The notes under the pieces: model-generated | Told to the model about the DNA's origin: nothing | What the model saw: the letters and a program-made list of their open reading frames with translations, nothing else | The model's database searches: none | Shown: positions 18,993 through 27,346 of the stretch, piece after piece | Numbering within the stretch: position 1 is the first letter of the stretch | How the letters are laid out: every line of letters starts with the position of its first letter | Source of the DNA: Candidatus Sumerlaeota bacterium | GTDB lineage: Bacteria > Sumerlaeota > Sumerlaeia > Sumerlaeales > Sumerlaeaceae | Assembly: GCA_026398535.1 (NCBI GenBank) | Contig: JAPLSQ010000062.1 | Location: 1 to 50,259 of the forward strand | Direction: 5' to 3' | Length of the DNA stretch: 50,259 nt | Made by a program: the position numbers and the translations under genes

Positions 18993-19760
18993 ATGAGCGA
19001 ACGGTTTTACGCCGGCGAGCGCGGCCTTGCGGCAGGGCAGAGATTTCAGCTTGACGCGCGGGAGTCGCGTCACCTGTTGCGCGTGATGCGCGCCGCGCCT
19101 GGCAGCCGCATCCGGGTTTTCGGCGGCGGCCGCGAATTCGACGCCGTCGTGGCGGGCGCCTCGTCGGGGTTGGCCCTCGTGGAGATTCTCGCCGAGCGCC
19201 CGGCGATCCCCGCGCCTCGCATCAGCATGAGTTTCCTCGTGCCCATGCTCAAGGGCGGCCGCACCCAAACCGTCATCCAGAAACTCACCGAGTTGGGCGC
19301 CGCCGCCGTGACGGTTTTTTCCAGCGCGCGCGAAGTCGCCGATGTCGGCGGCGATAAAATCGGGCGATTCAGACGCATCGCACTCGAGGCGTGCAAGCAG
19401 TGCGGGCGCTGTGATCCCCCCCGCGTCACGATCGAGGGAACAGTGGTCAGCGCTGTCGATGAATCAATAATTCCGGTCAACCGGCGCATCGTGCTTCACG
19501 AGGGCGAACAAACCATGCTTCTCACATCTGTGCTGGAAAAGGCGGGCATTGACCGGCAACTGTTGAATGCTGAGAAACGCGCAGTCGGTGGCGTTTCGGT
19601 GCTCGTGGTCAGCGGGCCTGAAGGGGGATTTTCGCCGGAGGAAATCGGCGCGTTGCGCGGCAAGGCTGTGTTTGTGACGCTTGGTCCCAGAATTCTGCGC
19701 GCCGACACCGCCCCTGTCGCCGCCGCCGCCGTCATCCTCGCAGCCGCAGGCGAAATGTAA
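18993..19760 (+). CDS. rsmE: 16S rRNA (uracil1498-N3)-methyltransferase RsmE
   Basis: The 255-residue protein has the RsmE layout: a PUA-like N-terminal part (FQLDARESRHLLRVMRA) and a SPOUT methyltransferase C-terminal part. The S-adenosylmethionine-binding knot segments are VVSGPEGGFSPEE (about 205) and LGPRILRADTAPVAA (about 235). It methylates N3 of U1498 in 16S rRNA. Length is typical. Confidence 0.92.
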   Translation: MSERFYAGERGLAAGQRFQLDARESRHLLRVMRAAPGSRIRVFGGGREFDAVVAGASSGLALVEILAERPAIPAPRISMSFLVPMLKGGRTQTVIQKLTELGAAAVTVFSSAREVADVGGDKIGRFRRIALEACKQCGRCDPPRVTIEGTVVSAVDESIIPVNRRIVLHEGEQTMLLTSVLEKAGIDRQLLNAEKRAVGGVSVLVVSGPEGGFSPEEIGALRGKAVFVTLGPRILRADTAPVAAAAVILAAAGEM

Positions 19761-19964
19761 TTTCCGCGGTGGCATGAGCATACCTGCCCATGGTTGAAAT
19801 GTTTCAAGCTTTGAAGAAGGCGGAAATGCTCCCAAACCACATCACAATAAATTTTAAGCACGGATTATTATGTTCTTGAAATTATACGTACTTTCTGATG
19901 TTTGTTATGAAAATTCGGTTCAAACGATAAAAATCAATGTATATTTATTACGGAGGTTTTTCAT

Positions 19965-20243
19965 ATGAAGCATGGTATTATTGAGTGCCGGTTCAAGCGT
20001 CGGGTGGCATTACAGGCGTTCACCCTGATCGAGCTCCTCATCGTTGTGGCTATCATCGCCATTCTCGCGGCCATCGCCGTTCCGAACTTCCTGGAAGCGC
20101 AGGTGCGCGCAAAAGTCAGCCGCACCAAGGCCGACATGCGTTCGCTTGGCACAGCCATGGAATCTTATACAGTTGATAATTCAAAGCCCGCACCCACGTT
20201 AAACCAAAAACCGAGGCGCGTGTTGATCGCTTTCACTTTCTAA
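19965..20243 (+). CDS. Pseudopilin copy 1, N-terminal module (frame ends early)
   Basis: A strong GGAGG lies 8 bases before the ATG. After a short basic leader comes the type IV prepilin-like helix FTLIELLIVVAIIAILAAIA, then PNFLEAQVRAKVSRTKADMR and a TAMESYTVDN segment. The residue before the cleavage Phe is Ala (LQA-FTLIE), where prepilin peptidase normally needs Gly. After about residue 72 this frame carries unrelated sequence and stops at 20241. The rest of the protein continues in the -1 frame. Bases 20019-20179 match copy 2 at 158 of 161 positions, with all three differences synonymous. Secreted pseudopilins of this family normally continue in one frame. Confidence 0.7.
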   Translation: MKHGIIECRFKRRVALQAFTLIELLIVVAIIAILAAIAVPNFLEAQVRAKVSRTKADMRSLGTAMESYTVDNSKPAPTLNQKPRRVLIAFTF

Positions 20244-20599
20244 CATCACCTGTCGCCTACATTTCGTCTGCCATGTTTGACGTGTTTCAAACCGGCGCCA
20301 GCGGAAACGATCCCAACGCCAACCTGATCATCATCTGGAGCCCGACTTTCTGGGATAGCGGCACTGCTCCTTGGTCGACAGCAGGCACAAACATGGCGCC
20401 CAAGTACTTCGTGGAACAATATTGGAAATCGTCGGCACAGGATCCCAAAGGATTCTGGGTGGCCTTTTCATTTGGTCCTGACCGCAAGGCTGAAGTGCAG
20501 GTCTATGGCGGTCTTCCAGTGTTCGGTCTAAGGGATTATGATCCCACCAATGGGACGATGAGCGGCGGCGACATCTTCCGCGCGCGCGGCGGCGGTTGA
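20213..20599 (+). CDS. Pseudopilin copy 1, C-terminal module in the -1 frame
   Basis: This frame is open from 20180 and is -1 relative to the N-terminal module. Family-like sequence starts around 20213 (EARVDRFHFLTSPVAYISS). It carries NANLIIIWSP, GFWVAFSFGPDR and the family end motif YDPTNGTMSGGDI. There is no start codon with a ribosome site; the first ATG is at 20273, inside a conserved stretch. The likely shift point is the AAAAA at 20206-20210, where a Lys tRNA could re-pair after moving back one base. Compared with copy 2, most codon differences are in the third position, so this frame has been selected as protein. Confidence 0.6.
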   Translation, partial: EARVDRFHFLTSPVAYISSAMFDVFQTGASGNDPNANLIIIWSPTFWDSGTAPWSTAGTNMAPKYFVEQYWKSSAQDPKGFWVAFSFGPDRKAEVQVYGGLPVFGLRDYDPTNGTMSGGDIFRARGGG

Positions 20600-20782
20600 C
20601 AAGCTTGATTCTCCGGTTTGTTTCAGGAAATCTTATTCAGGAGGATTTTCGCGCATGGGTCCGACTGCTTGGTTGACATGTCATCCGCGGATCAATCCAA
20701 GCCGATGGTCATGGTCAAAAAAGCGCCGAACAGTTACCATTGTGTAATAAAATTTGTAATCATTAACCGTGAAAGGACAATC

Positions 20783-21043
20783 ATGCAATCCATGAACAAA
20801 CACTTCTTTTGTCCATGCACGACGAAGCGCGGGGGATTCACCCTGATTGAGCTCCTCATCGTTGTGGCCATCATCGCTATTCTCGCGGCCATCGCCGTTC
20901 CGAACTTCCTGGAAGCGCAGGTGCGCGCAAAAGTCAGCCGCACCAAGGCCGACATGCGTTCGCTTGGCACAGCCATGGAATCTTATACAGTTGATAACAC
21001 CAAACCAGGACTGAGATGCGCGTTGACCGCTTTCACTGGCTGA
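20783..21043 (+). CDS. Pseudopilin copy 2, N-terminal module (frame ends early)
   Basis: The start at 20783 follows AAAGGA. Here the prepilin site is normal (RGG-FTLIELLIVVAI). The helix and first 50 residues are almost identical to copy 1, but the upstream leader is different, so only the module from the cleavage site to base 20997 is shared. The frame leaves family-like sequence after TVDNTKP and stops at 21041. The protein should be an inner-membrane prepilin processed into a pilus or type II secretion-like fibre if the C-terminal module is joined to it. Confidence 0.7.
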   Translation: MQSMNKHFFCPCTTKRGGFTLIELLIVVAIIAILAAIAVPNFLEAQVRAKVSRTKADMRSLGTAMESYTVDNTKPGLRCALTAFTG

Positions 21044-21399
21044 CCTCGCCCGTCGCCTACATTTCGTCTGCCATGTTTGATGTGTTTCAAACCAGCGCCA
21101 GCGGAAACGATCCCAACGCCAACCTGATCATCATCTGGAGCCCGAAATTATGGACGCTTGGCACGCTTGTCAGCGGAACGAATAACTGCGCGCCGCTTTT
21201 GTTTAAGGAGCAGTCATGGAATTCGATGACGCAGGACGCCAATGGATTCTGGGTTGCTTTCTCGTTCGGACCCGATCGGACCGCCGAGGTCATTAGGTAT
21301 GGTGGATCAATTCCAGCCTTTGGACTCAGGGATTATGATCCCACCAATGGCACGATGAGCGGCGGCGACATCTTTCGCGCGCGCGGCGGCGGAAGCTGA
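21016..21399 (+). CDS. Pseudopilin copy 2, C-terminal module in the -1 frame
   Basis: This frame, again -1 relative to its N-terminal part, reads MRVDRFHWLTSPVAYISS, then GFWVAFSFGPDRTAEV and YDPTNGTMSGGDIFRARGGG. Unlike copy 1, it has an ATG (21016) with AGGA 5 bases upstream, so it could be started separately or by re-initiation. The distance from the shared module to the conserved RFH codons is 18 bases shorter than in copy 1, an in-frame difference that keeps the same -1 offset. No X-XXY-YYZ slippery heptamer is present. Confidence 0.6.
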   Translation: MRVDRFHWLTSPVAYISSAMFDVFQTSASGNDPNANLIIIWSPKLWTLGTLVSGTNNCAPLLFKEQSWNSMTQDANGFWVAFSFGPDRTAEVIRYGGSIPAFGLRDYDPTNGTMSGGDIFRARGGGS

Positions 21400-21416
21400 T
21401 TTTTTTCATGGGAGAG

Positions 21417-21432
21417 CGGGCGTTCCCGCCCG
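21417..21432. other. Hairpin in the convergent gap after the pseudopilins
   Basis: CGGGCG and CGCCCG pair perfectly around a TTCC loop, flanked by GAG and CTC that can extend the stem. It sits between the pseudopilin and the ABC permease gene, which converge. No T run follows on either strand, so termination is uncertain. Confidence 0.35.
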
Positions 21433-21470
21433 ACTCCGAAAATTCAAGGCCTGCCTGAAGCGCGGGCGCC

Positions 21471-22406
21471 TCATCCCTTCAGTCCCGACATCACGATGCC
21501 CTGCGTGAAGTAACGCTGGCAGAACACATAGATGGCGAGCACGGGCAGAAGAACCACAAGGGACGCGGCCATAAGGTAATTGTAATCGGTCTGGTAAACT
21601 CCCTGGAACATCTGCAGTCCGAGCGCCAGCGTTTTGTTATCGGCTGACCGCAGATAAACGAGCGGCCCCCAGAAATCATTCCATGTCCAGATGAACCCGA
21701 AGATCACGACGACGGCCAGCACGGGTTTGCTCAGGGGGAGCAAGATCTGCCAGAAGATGCGCAGCGAGCTGCAGCCGTCGATGCGCGCCGCCTCGTCAAG
21801 ATCGAAGGGAATGCCCTTAAAAAATTGTCGCAGAAGGAAAATGAAGAACGGCCCGCCGAAGAACGCCGGCACGATGAGCGGATAAAAGGTGTCGATCCAG
21901 CCGAGGTAGCGGAACAGGATAAAACGCGGGATTTCCGTGACCATCGCGGGCAGCATCATCGAGCTCAGCAGAACGAGAAACAGCGCTTCGCGTCCGGGAA
22001 ACTTAAGCCGGGCGAATCCGAATGCCACCAGCGAGCACGACAGAATCTGCCCGGTGATCACGAGGCAGGTGATGATGAGCGTGTTTTTCAGCAGCGCCAT
22101 GAAATGCATGAAGCCCAGCGCCTCGCTGAAATTTGTCAGGCGGACGGGGCTGGGAATCCACACCAGCGGCACCTTCTGCACCTGCGCCGTCTCCATCAAT
22201 GATGTGCGCGCCATCCACAGAAACGGCAAGGCGAAAAAGAACGCGCCCACCGCCAGCACGATGAACAGCAGGCCGTGGTTGATCAGCCGGATCTGTCCCG
22301 CCGCAAGCGCGCCGCGTTTGCCTGACCCGGGGGTCATCACTTGGGAACGCAGGGTGTCCGTCCGGCTCATTCCTGATGGCTCAAAGTTCCCGCTATGTTT
22401 GCTCAT
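21471..22406 (-). CDS. Carbohydrate ABC transporter permease (MalG type)
   Basis: The 311-residue inner-membrane permease has a cytoplasmic N-terminal tail, six predicted membrane segments and the EAA loop EAARIDGCSSLRIFWQILLP, which docks on the ATPase. It belongs to the CUT1 sugar-uptake type. Its start overlaps the end of the upstream fusion gene by 14 bases, so both are translated from one mRNA. No ATPase gene lies in the window; a shared MsmK/UgpC-type ATPase elsewhere is likely. Confidence 0.9.
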   Translation of the reverse strand: MSKHSGNFEPSGMSRTDTLRSQVMTPGSGKRGALAAGQIRLINHGLLFIVLAVGAFFFALPFLWMARTSLMETAQVQKVPLVWIPSPVRLTNFSEALGFMHFMALLKNTLIITCLVITGQILSCSLVAFGFARLKFPGREALFLVLLSSMMLPAMVTEIPRFILFRYLGWIDTFYPLIVPAFFGGPFFIFLLRQFFKGIPFDLDEAARIDGCSSLRIFWQILLPLSKPVLAVVVIFGFIWTWNDFWGPLVYLRSADNKTLALGLQMFQGVYQTDYNYLMAASLVVLLPVLAIYVFCQRYFTQGIVMSGLKG

Positions 22407-24642
22407 AATGCACCCAGCGCCGCGACATGTGATAGTTCCACAGAGTCAGTGCGAGAATGATAAGGAAAAGGATCCATGCCATCGCGCACGCCTTGCCCAT
22501 CGAAAGGTATCGGAAGCCTGTCTGGTACAGGTTGAGCACATAGACAAGCGTAGAGTTTTCCGGCCCGCCGGGCTCGATGGACGCTCCCGCGTTGCTCGTC
22601 ATCACGAACACGGTCGTGAAGACTTGGAATGATCCGATGATCGCCATGATCAGGTTGAAGAAGATTGAGGGGCTGAGCATCGGCACGGTCACGCTGCGGA
22701 ATTTCTGCCAGCGGTTCGCTCCGTCAATGTCGGCGGCCTCGTAGAGTTGCTGCGGGATGCCCTGGAGCCCGGCCAGGTAAATCAGCATGGGCCCGCCCAG
22801 CGCGCCCCACACGCTCATGATGATGATCGCCGGCATGGCCCACGCGGGCGAGGTGAGCCAATCAGGCCCCTTGACGCCGAAGAATCCGAGAAACGAGTTG
22901 AAGAGGCCGAGATCGGGATTGAAAATCCAGCGCCACAGCAGGCTCACCGCCACGCCCGAGGTCAGCGCGGGAAGGTAATAGATCGCCCGGAAGGTGTATG
23001 ACCCGCGCATCTTCACGTTAAGCATCAGCGCCAGCAGAAGCGAAAACACCAGCGACAGCGGCACCGTGAGCGCGCAGTAATAGAGCGTGTTGAGCAGGGA
23101 GCGCCCGAACAGCGGATCGGCGAAAAGCTGGCGCAGGTTCTCCAAGCCAGTCCAGTGCGGCGGCGACAGCAGGTCGTAGCGGCAGAAACTGAGATATAGC
23201 GAGGCAAGCACCGGGCCAAATGTGAACAGAATGAAACCCACAAGCCATGGCGAGATGAACATGTAGCCTTCCCAGTAGCGCCTGTTGGTCCGCGCGACGA
23301 GCAGCAAACACAGTCCCCCAAGAATCATCAGTCCCACCATGAAATAAAAAAGGAACGACGCATTGCCGGCGCCAGCCTCGGGCTTGTAACCGCGCGCCCT
23401 GTCGGTGCGGATATTTTCGAGCATTTCGTTGGCCCGCTGCTGGACTTCCCTGATTGCCATGGCCGGCGTGAAGTTGCGGTCGGTCCGGGTGTGCTCAATC
23501 GCCGGCTGCCAGATGAGCGAGCCGAACTCGGCGCCCCAGAAGGTGTCGGGGACAATCTTACCGGCATAATTGATGGCGTCGAGGAACACCCTGATGCTGG
23601 CGGGGGGCGGCGCGAGAAAGTAGTCGCTGCTGTGGGCCAGCTTGTCCAGCGCGGGCGTGCAGTTCTTCTGCAATCCCAGCAATTCCTGCCCCTCGATGGA
23701 TGAATAGAACTTGACGAACTCCCAAGCCGCCTCCTGGTGTTGCGTGCCGAGGGCAATGCAATTGCCGCCGACGGCCAGCATGCAGCAGCGCGTTTTTCCC
23801 TTTGGAACGGGCGCCACATCCCAGGAAACGTCTTGTGTGGTGCGGATGAGCTGGGGCAACATCCACGTCCGGCCGACATACATCGCCAGCTTTTGGTTGG
23901 CGAACAACTGGATTTCGTTGGTGTCCATCGCCTGCGCGGCAGTGGGGGCCTGACGGCCATACATCGCCACGGCATATTTGAAAGCGGCCAGACCTTCCGG
24001 CGAGTCCACAACGCATCGCGTGAGATCGTCGTTGAAAACCTTGCCGCCAAAGGAGGCGACCAGGAGGCCATAATCGGGCGCCAGCGCGCCGAACACATCG
24101 ATGCGGCCATCGCCGTTGCGGTCGATGGTCAGCGTCGTGGCGGCGTCGAAGTAGGTCTGCCACGTCCACGACTCATCGGGATATGGCACATGACGCTCAT
24201 CGAAGATGCGCTTGTTGTAGAACAGGGCGTCGGTGGAAAAATGGATGGGATATGCATAAAGTTTGTTATCGAACGTGCAACATTTGACCGTCTGCGGCAG
24301 AAAGATCGACATGCTGATGTTGTCGCGCGCGATCAGTTCGTCGAGCGGCAGCACGACGCCCTTGTCGACGAATTGCGCGAGGTATTCTGTCGTCACGTAC
24401 ATGACGTCGGGCGGCACGCCCGCGGCGGCATCGGTCAGGAAAACGCGCGTGGCGCCGGTCGTTGCCTCGATCTGGATCGTGATGTCGGGATGACGCTGCT
24501 CGAATGCGGCGACCAGCTTTTTCAGCAGATCGATCTGCTCATACGATGTTTCCCATGACAGGTAGCGCAACTTTGTCTTCACGGCGCAACCGAGCGCCGC
24601 GACAGCCACAAGACACACTATAAGGGAAAATCGTTTTATCAT
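22393..24642 (-). CDS. Fusion of sugar-binding protein and MalF-type ABC permease
   Basis: One 749-residue chain contains what are normally two proteins. Residues 1-20 are a signal sequence with a lipobox-like ALGC. Residues about 25-420 are a family 1 extracellular solute-binding protein (LSWETSYEQIDLLKKLVAAF, then FEQRHPDITIQIE). A membrane helix (about 430-450, FYFMVGLMILGGLCLLLV) leads into a MalF-type permease (about 460-749), with six membrane segments and the EAA loop EAADIDGANRWQKFRSVTVP near 634. The frame is open throughout, so this is a true fusion and not a misread. The binding domain would be tethered outside the membrane next to its own channel. It pairs with the MalG-type gene downstream. 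Confidence 0.9.
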   Translation of the reverse strand: MIKRFSLIVCLVAVAALGCAVKTKLRYLSWETSYEQIDLLKKLVAAFEQRHPDITIQIEATTGATRVFLTDAAAGVPPDVMYVTTEYLAQFVDKGVVLPLDELIARDNISMSIFLPQTVKCCTFDNKLYAYPIHFSTDALFYNKRIFDERHVPYPDESWTWQTYFDAATTLTIDRNGDGRIDVFGALAPDYGLLVASFGGKVFNDDLTRCVVDSPEGLAAFKYAVAMYGRQAPTAAQAMDTNEIQLFANQKLAMYVGRTWMLPQLIRTTQDVSWDVAPVPKGKTRCCMLAVGGNCIALGTQHQEAAWEFVKFYSSIEGQELLGLQKNCTPALDKLAHSSDYFLAPPPASIRVFLDAINYAGKIVPDTFWGAEFGSLIWQPAIEHTRTDRNFTPAMAIREVQQRANEMLENIRTDRARGYKPEAGAGNASFLFYFMVGLMILGGLCLLLVARTNRRYWEGYMFISPWLVGFILFTFGPVLASLYLSFCRYDLLSPPHWTGLENLRQLFADPLFGRSLLNTLYYCALTVPLSLVFSLLLALMLNVKMRGSYTFRAIYYLPALTSGVAVSLLWRWIFNPDLGLFNSFLGFFGVKGPDWLTSPAWAMPAIIIMSVWGALGGPMLIYLAGLQGIPQQLYEAADIDGANRWQKFRSVTVPMLSPSIFFNLIMAIIGSFQVFTTVFVMTSNAGASIEPGGPENSTLVYVLNLYQTGFRYLSMGKACAMAWILFLIILALTLWNYHMSRRWVHYEQT

Positions 24643-24681
24643 CGGCTTGATTGGGGATTTTCTTCAATCTTGAAATAAGTG

Positions 24682-24687
24682 TGTCAA
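24682..24687 (-). promoter_or_regulatory. Possible -35 box for the sugar ABC operon
   Basis: On the minus strand a perfect TTGACA lies about 40 bases before the fusion gene start. The best -10 is GAAAAT after a 19-base spacer, which is weak. No Shine-Dalgarno is evident before the start at 24642. Confidence 0.25.
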
Positions 24688-24819
24688 GGACTGTTTGCTA
24701 TTTGCCGGCAGGAATAGTGGTGCGGGCATCCTGCCTGCTTATGCGCCTCAATGCATGCCCCAAGGGAGGCGTGAGCATGGCGCCCGCCAGTCCAAATATT
24801 GCTCACTCCAATCCCGCGC

Positions 24820-27279
24820 TCAGCGCCGGCCTCCGCCAGAATGCGCGCCGCCACCGCCGCCGCCAAAATGCGCGCCGCCGCCGCCGCCGCCAAATGAGGA
24901 GCCACGGTAACCGCCCATCGAGGGCGCCCTGCCTGCGTAGCTCGGAACGCTGCGGGGCATGGAGCGCTCGTAGCCATAACTGCCTTGGGGGGCATAATGC
25001 GGAGCGGACATCCTTGAGGTTGACCATCCAGCCGATGAGTAGCGTTGCGGCTCGAACGGGCTGACGCTTGGCGAACTGCCATAGTTTCCATAACGCGGCG
25101 TTGTTCCTCCGCCCGCCCATCCGGTTGATGCGCCATAACGCCCTTGCATGGAGCCGGCGCCCGCGAGCGCGCTGCCTGTGTAGGGACGCGTATTGTCGCG
25201 CCACTGCTGGTATGTGTTGGCGTGCTGTTCGCCAATCTGGCGCGAGTTGGCGTCGCGTTCGAGTTGTGCCATGTTTTCGTTGCGCCCGGCCAGTGCGGCC
25301 CCGGCGCCCTGCGTCAGGCCTTGCTGGCGCAAGTTCCGCTCCCCCGTTCCCGCCGCCGCGTATTGCGACCATTTGCCGTTATCATAACGGTTCCATCCTC
25401 CCGCATCCCTGCGATAAATCTGCCCGTCCTTTCCGGCAAAAACATTATTGTTGGTGATCCCGCCCCTGGCGGAAATCCCGCTCATGGCTGTCGTGAGGTT
25501 TCTGGGGGTGAAGGGGCTTATGGGCGCGCGCGGCACGATGGCATTGCTGCCCCAGCGCTGGCTGTAAAGGCGGCCCGGCACGTTCCAATCGTGGTTGTAA
25601 TGCCCCCAGTAGCTGTGCCAGTCATGCCAGCCCCAGTAGGGCCGGCCCCAGTAATTGCGGAAGTAATCATAGTGGTAGGAATAATGGTAGCCGTAATTCC
25701 AGCCGCCCGTGGGCCAGTCATAATAGGCGGCGCCGCCGTATGAAACGGGCCATCCATAATAAACCCCGCTATCAATGTAAGGCTGGTAATAGTAACCCGT
25801 TCCATAGACCAGCGATCCGTCCGCGACGAGGCCTCCCAGGTAACCGAGCGTATAACCGACGTCAACCGTGTCGGGCGAGGAGTCGTAGACGTTCACATAA
25901 GTCACGGGATAAACCGGGCTTGTCGGAGGTATGGTGTAAATGCTGCCGGGCACGTCATCGCAAACGCTCCACGGGCCTGTGGGCGAATCAGAAACAAACC
26001 ACACGCCATTGTAACAGCAGTAGTATTTGCCATCCGCATTGATGACGTTGTACGAAGTGTTGGCGGCATAGCTCATTTGCGTGTCCCCGATTTTCTGGAA
26101 CTGGGGCTGGCCTTGGTAGGTTACGTTGACCTTGGCCTGGTCGCGCTTGATGGTTGCCACGCGCGGCACTTGCGCCATGATGACGGACTGTTTGGCTTCT
26201 TCTGTTCCGGGGACGGACGGCAACACGGTCGCGCGCGGGCAGTCCGGCGGGATTTTCGCGAAATCGGGCGGCAGGCTGCCGCGGGCAGAAACCCATGGCC
26301 CGTCGAGACTGGCGGAGCGGAACCAGCGGCCGGAGATCAGGAAATAGTAATTGTTTTCCGAGCTGTCGAAAAACAAATCGCTCGCGGTGTTGCTCACATA
26401 AAACAGGTCGGTGGCTGGAATATCGGCGAGTTTGGGAGGACCGTCAATGTTGATCAACTCGGCCGGCTTCTTGCTCACGAACACCTGCGGCGCGGGCTCC
26501 GAAGCGGCTGCCTGGGTGGCCGTGGTCATTTCCTTGAGCACGGCCGCAAAGGGGTTGTCCGGCGGGATTTTCGCCAAATCTGCCGGCGGCTGTTGCGCCA
26601 CCTGCCACGACCCGCCCATAAGAGCGTCGGTCGTCAGCCATTGTGAACCTGCCAGCAGGTAGTATTTTGATTCAGGCTTGCAGAAGAAAAGCTCCATGTT
26701 GGAGTTGACCACCCCGGCCAGATTTGTGCCGGGAATGTCCTTGAGCACGGGATCGCCGTCAAGGTCGACAAGGAACGCTTTCTTCTGGCTGACGAAGATG
26801 ACGGGCGGATCGTAGGAGACAACCACGGATTTATCAAGCGCCTTTGTGCGCTTGATGCTGGCAAGCAGTCTGTCGAGGGAGATAACCTCCGGTCCCCGCG
26901 GAAACAGCGCGGTGGCGATGTCGGCGGGGTTGCTGGTGGATGAGTCCGCGGGCGCGCCCGCGGGAAAAGCCTTCCCCGTGATCCGGACATTCATGAGCGC
27001 CACCTGGTGGCTGTCAGCGTCGGAGACCGTATCGGCGCTGAAACTGATTGCGCCATAGGCGGGATTGCCCTTTGCCGTGGTGACCTGAACGGCTGTCCTT
27101 GCCGTTAGTGATGTCTGGTTGTCCCACGATTCAATTTGCGGCTGGTAAACGATCAGTTTGGCGTCGTCCTGCTGGTAGAGCCGCGGCCAGCCGGGATCAT
27201 CCGCGGCAGCATTAAGGCAGGAGCAGGAAAGCGTTAATAACGAAATTACAAGGATGGAAAAACCGGTCACGGATTTCAT
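24820..27279 (-). CDS. Secreted repeat protein, carbohydrate-binding family V/XII-like
   Basis: The 819-residue protein starts with a signal peptide (residues 1-25) after AAAGGTG. About 30-150 is a conserved N-terminal domain (WPRLYQQDDAKLIVYQPQIE). Three related repeats follow (about 155-260, 265-360 and 365-460). Each has a VDLDGDPVLKDIPGT-like strand, a YYLLAGSQW-like strand and a GPW-like turn. Then comes a Tyr/Trp/Gly/His-rich stretch (about 480-590) and a Gly/Ser-rich low-complexity tail with GGGGGAHFGGGGGGAHSGGG. The family is named carbohydrate-binding in databases, but its activity is not established. A surface-bound sugar or wall-binding role fits the ABC operon just downstream. Confidence 0.65.
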   Translation of the reverse strand: MKSVTGFSILVISLLTLSCSCLNAAADDPGWPRLYQQDDAKLIVYQPQIESWDNQTSLTARTAVQVTTAKGNPAYGAISFSADTVSDADSHQVALMNVRITGKAFPAGAPADSSTSNPADIATALFPRGPEVISLDRLLASIKRTKALDKSVVVSYDPPVIFVSQKKAFLVDLDGDPVLKDIPGTNLAGVVNSNMELFFCKPESKYYLLAGSQWLTTDALMGGSWQVAQQPPADLAKIPPDNPFAAVLKEMTTATQAAASEPAPQVFVSKKPAELINIDGPPKLADIPATDLFYVSNTASDLFFDSSENNYYFLISGRWFRSASLDGPWVSARGSLPPDFAKIPPDCPRATVLPSVPGTEEAKQSVIMAQVPRVATIKRDQAKVNVTYQGQPQFQKIGDTQMSYAANTSYNVINADGKYYCCYNGVWFVSDSPTGPWSVCDDVPGSIYTIPPTSPVYPVTYVNVYDSSPDTVDVGYTLGYLGGLVADGSLVYGTGYYYQPYIDSGVYYGWPVSYGGAAYYDWPTGGWNYGYHYSYHYDYFRNYWGRPYWGWHDWHSYWGHYNHDWNVPGRLYSQRWGSNAIVPRAPISPFTPRNLTTAMSGISARGGITNNNVFAGKDGQIYRRDAGGWNRYDNGKWSQYAAAGTGERNLRQQGLTQGAGAALAGRNENMAQLERDANSRQIGEQHANTYQQWRDNTRPYTGSALAGAGSMQGRYGASTGWAGGGTTPRYGNYGSSPSVSPFEPQRYSSAGWSTSRMSAPHYAPQGSYGYERSMPRSVPSYAGRAPSMGGYRGSSFGGGGGGAHFGGGGGGAHSGGGRR
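24841..24894 (-). repeat. Two tandem 27-bp units encoding a Gly-rich tail
   Basis: Units 24841-24867 and 24868-24894 differ at one base. They encode the repeated AHFGGGGGG-like tail of the secreted repeat protein. Such units can change copy number by slippage, so tail length may vary between strains. Confidence 0.7.
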
Positions 27280-27346
27280 TTTCGCACCTTTGATTGCAGG
27301 ATTTTAATGCTTGGTGGTTTATTGTCATTCTATTTGGAACTGTGAG

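Noticed and set aside
20998..21043. Classical X-XXY-YYZ slippery heptamer at the pseudopilin frame changes
   Set aside because: I looked in all three overlap zones and found none; only copy 1 has an A5 run. So the mechanism of any frameshifting is unresolved and not claimed as standard.
24651..25064. Plus-strand ORF rich in Arg/His over the Gly-rich tail
   Set aside because: It is the reverse reading of GCC repeats that encode the Gly-rich tail on the minus strand.
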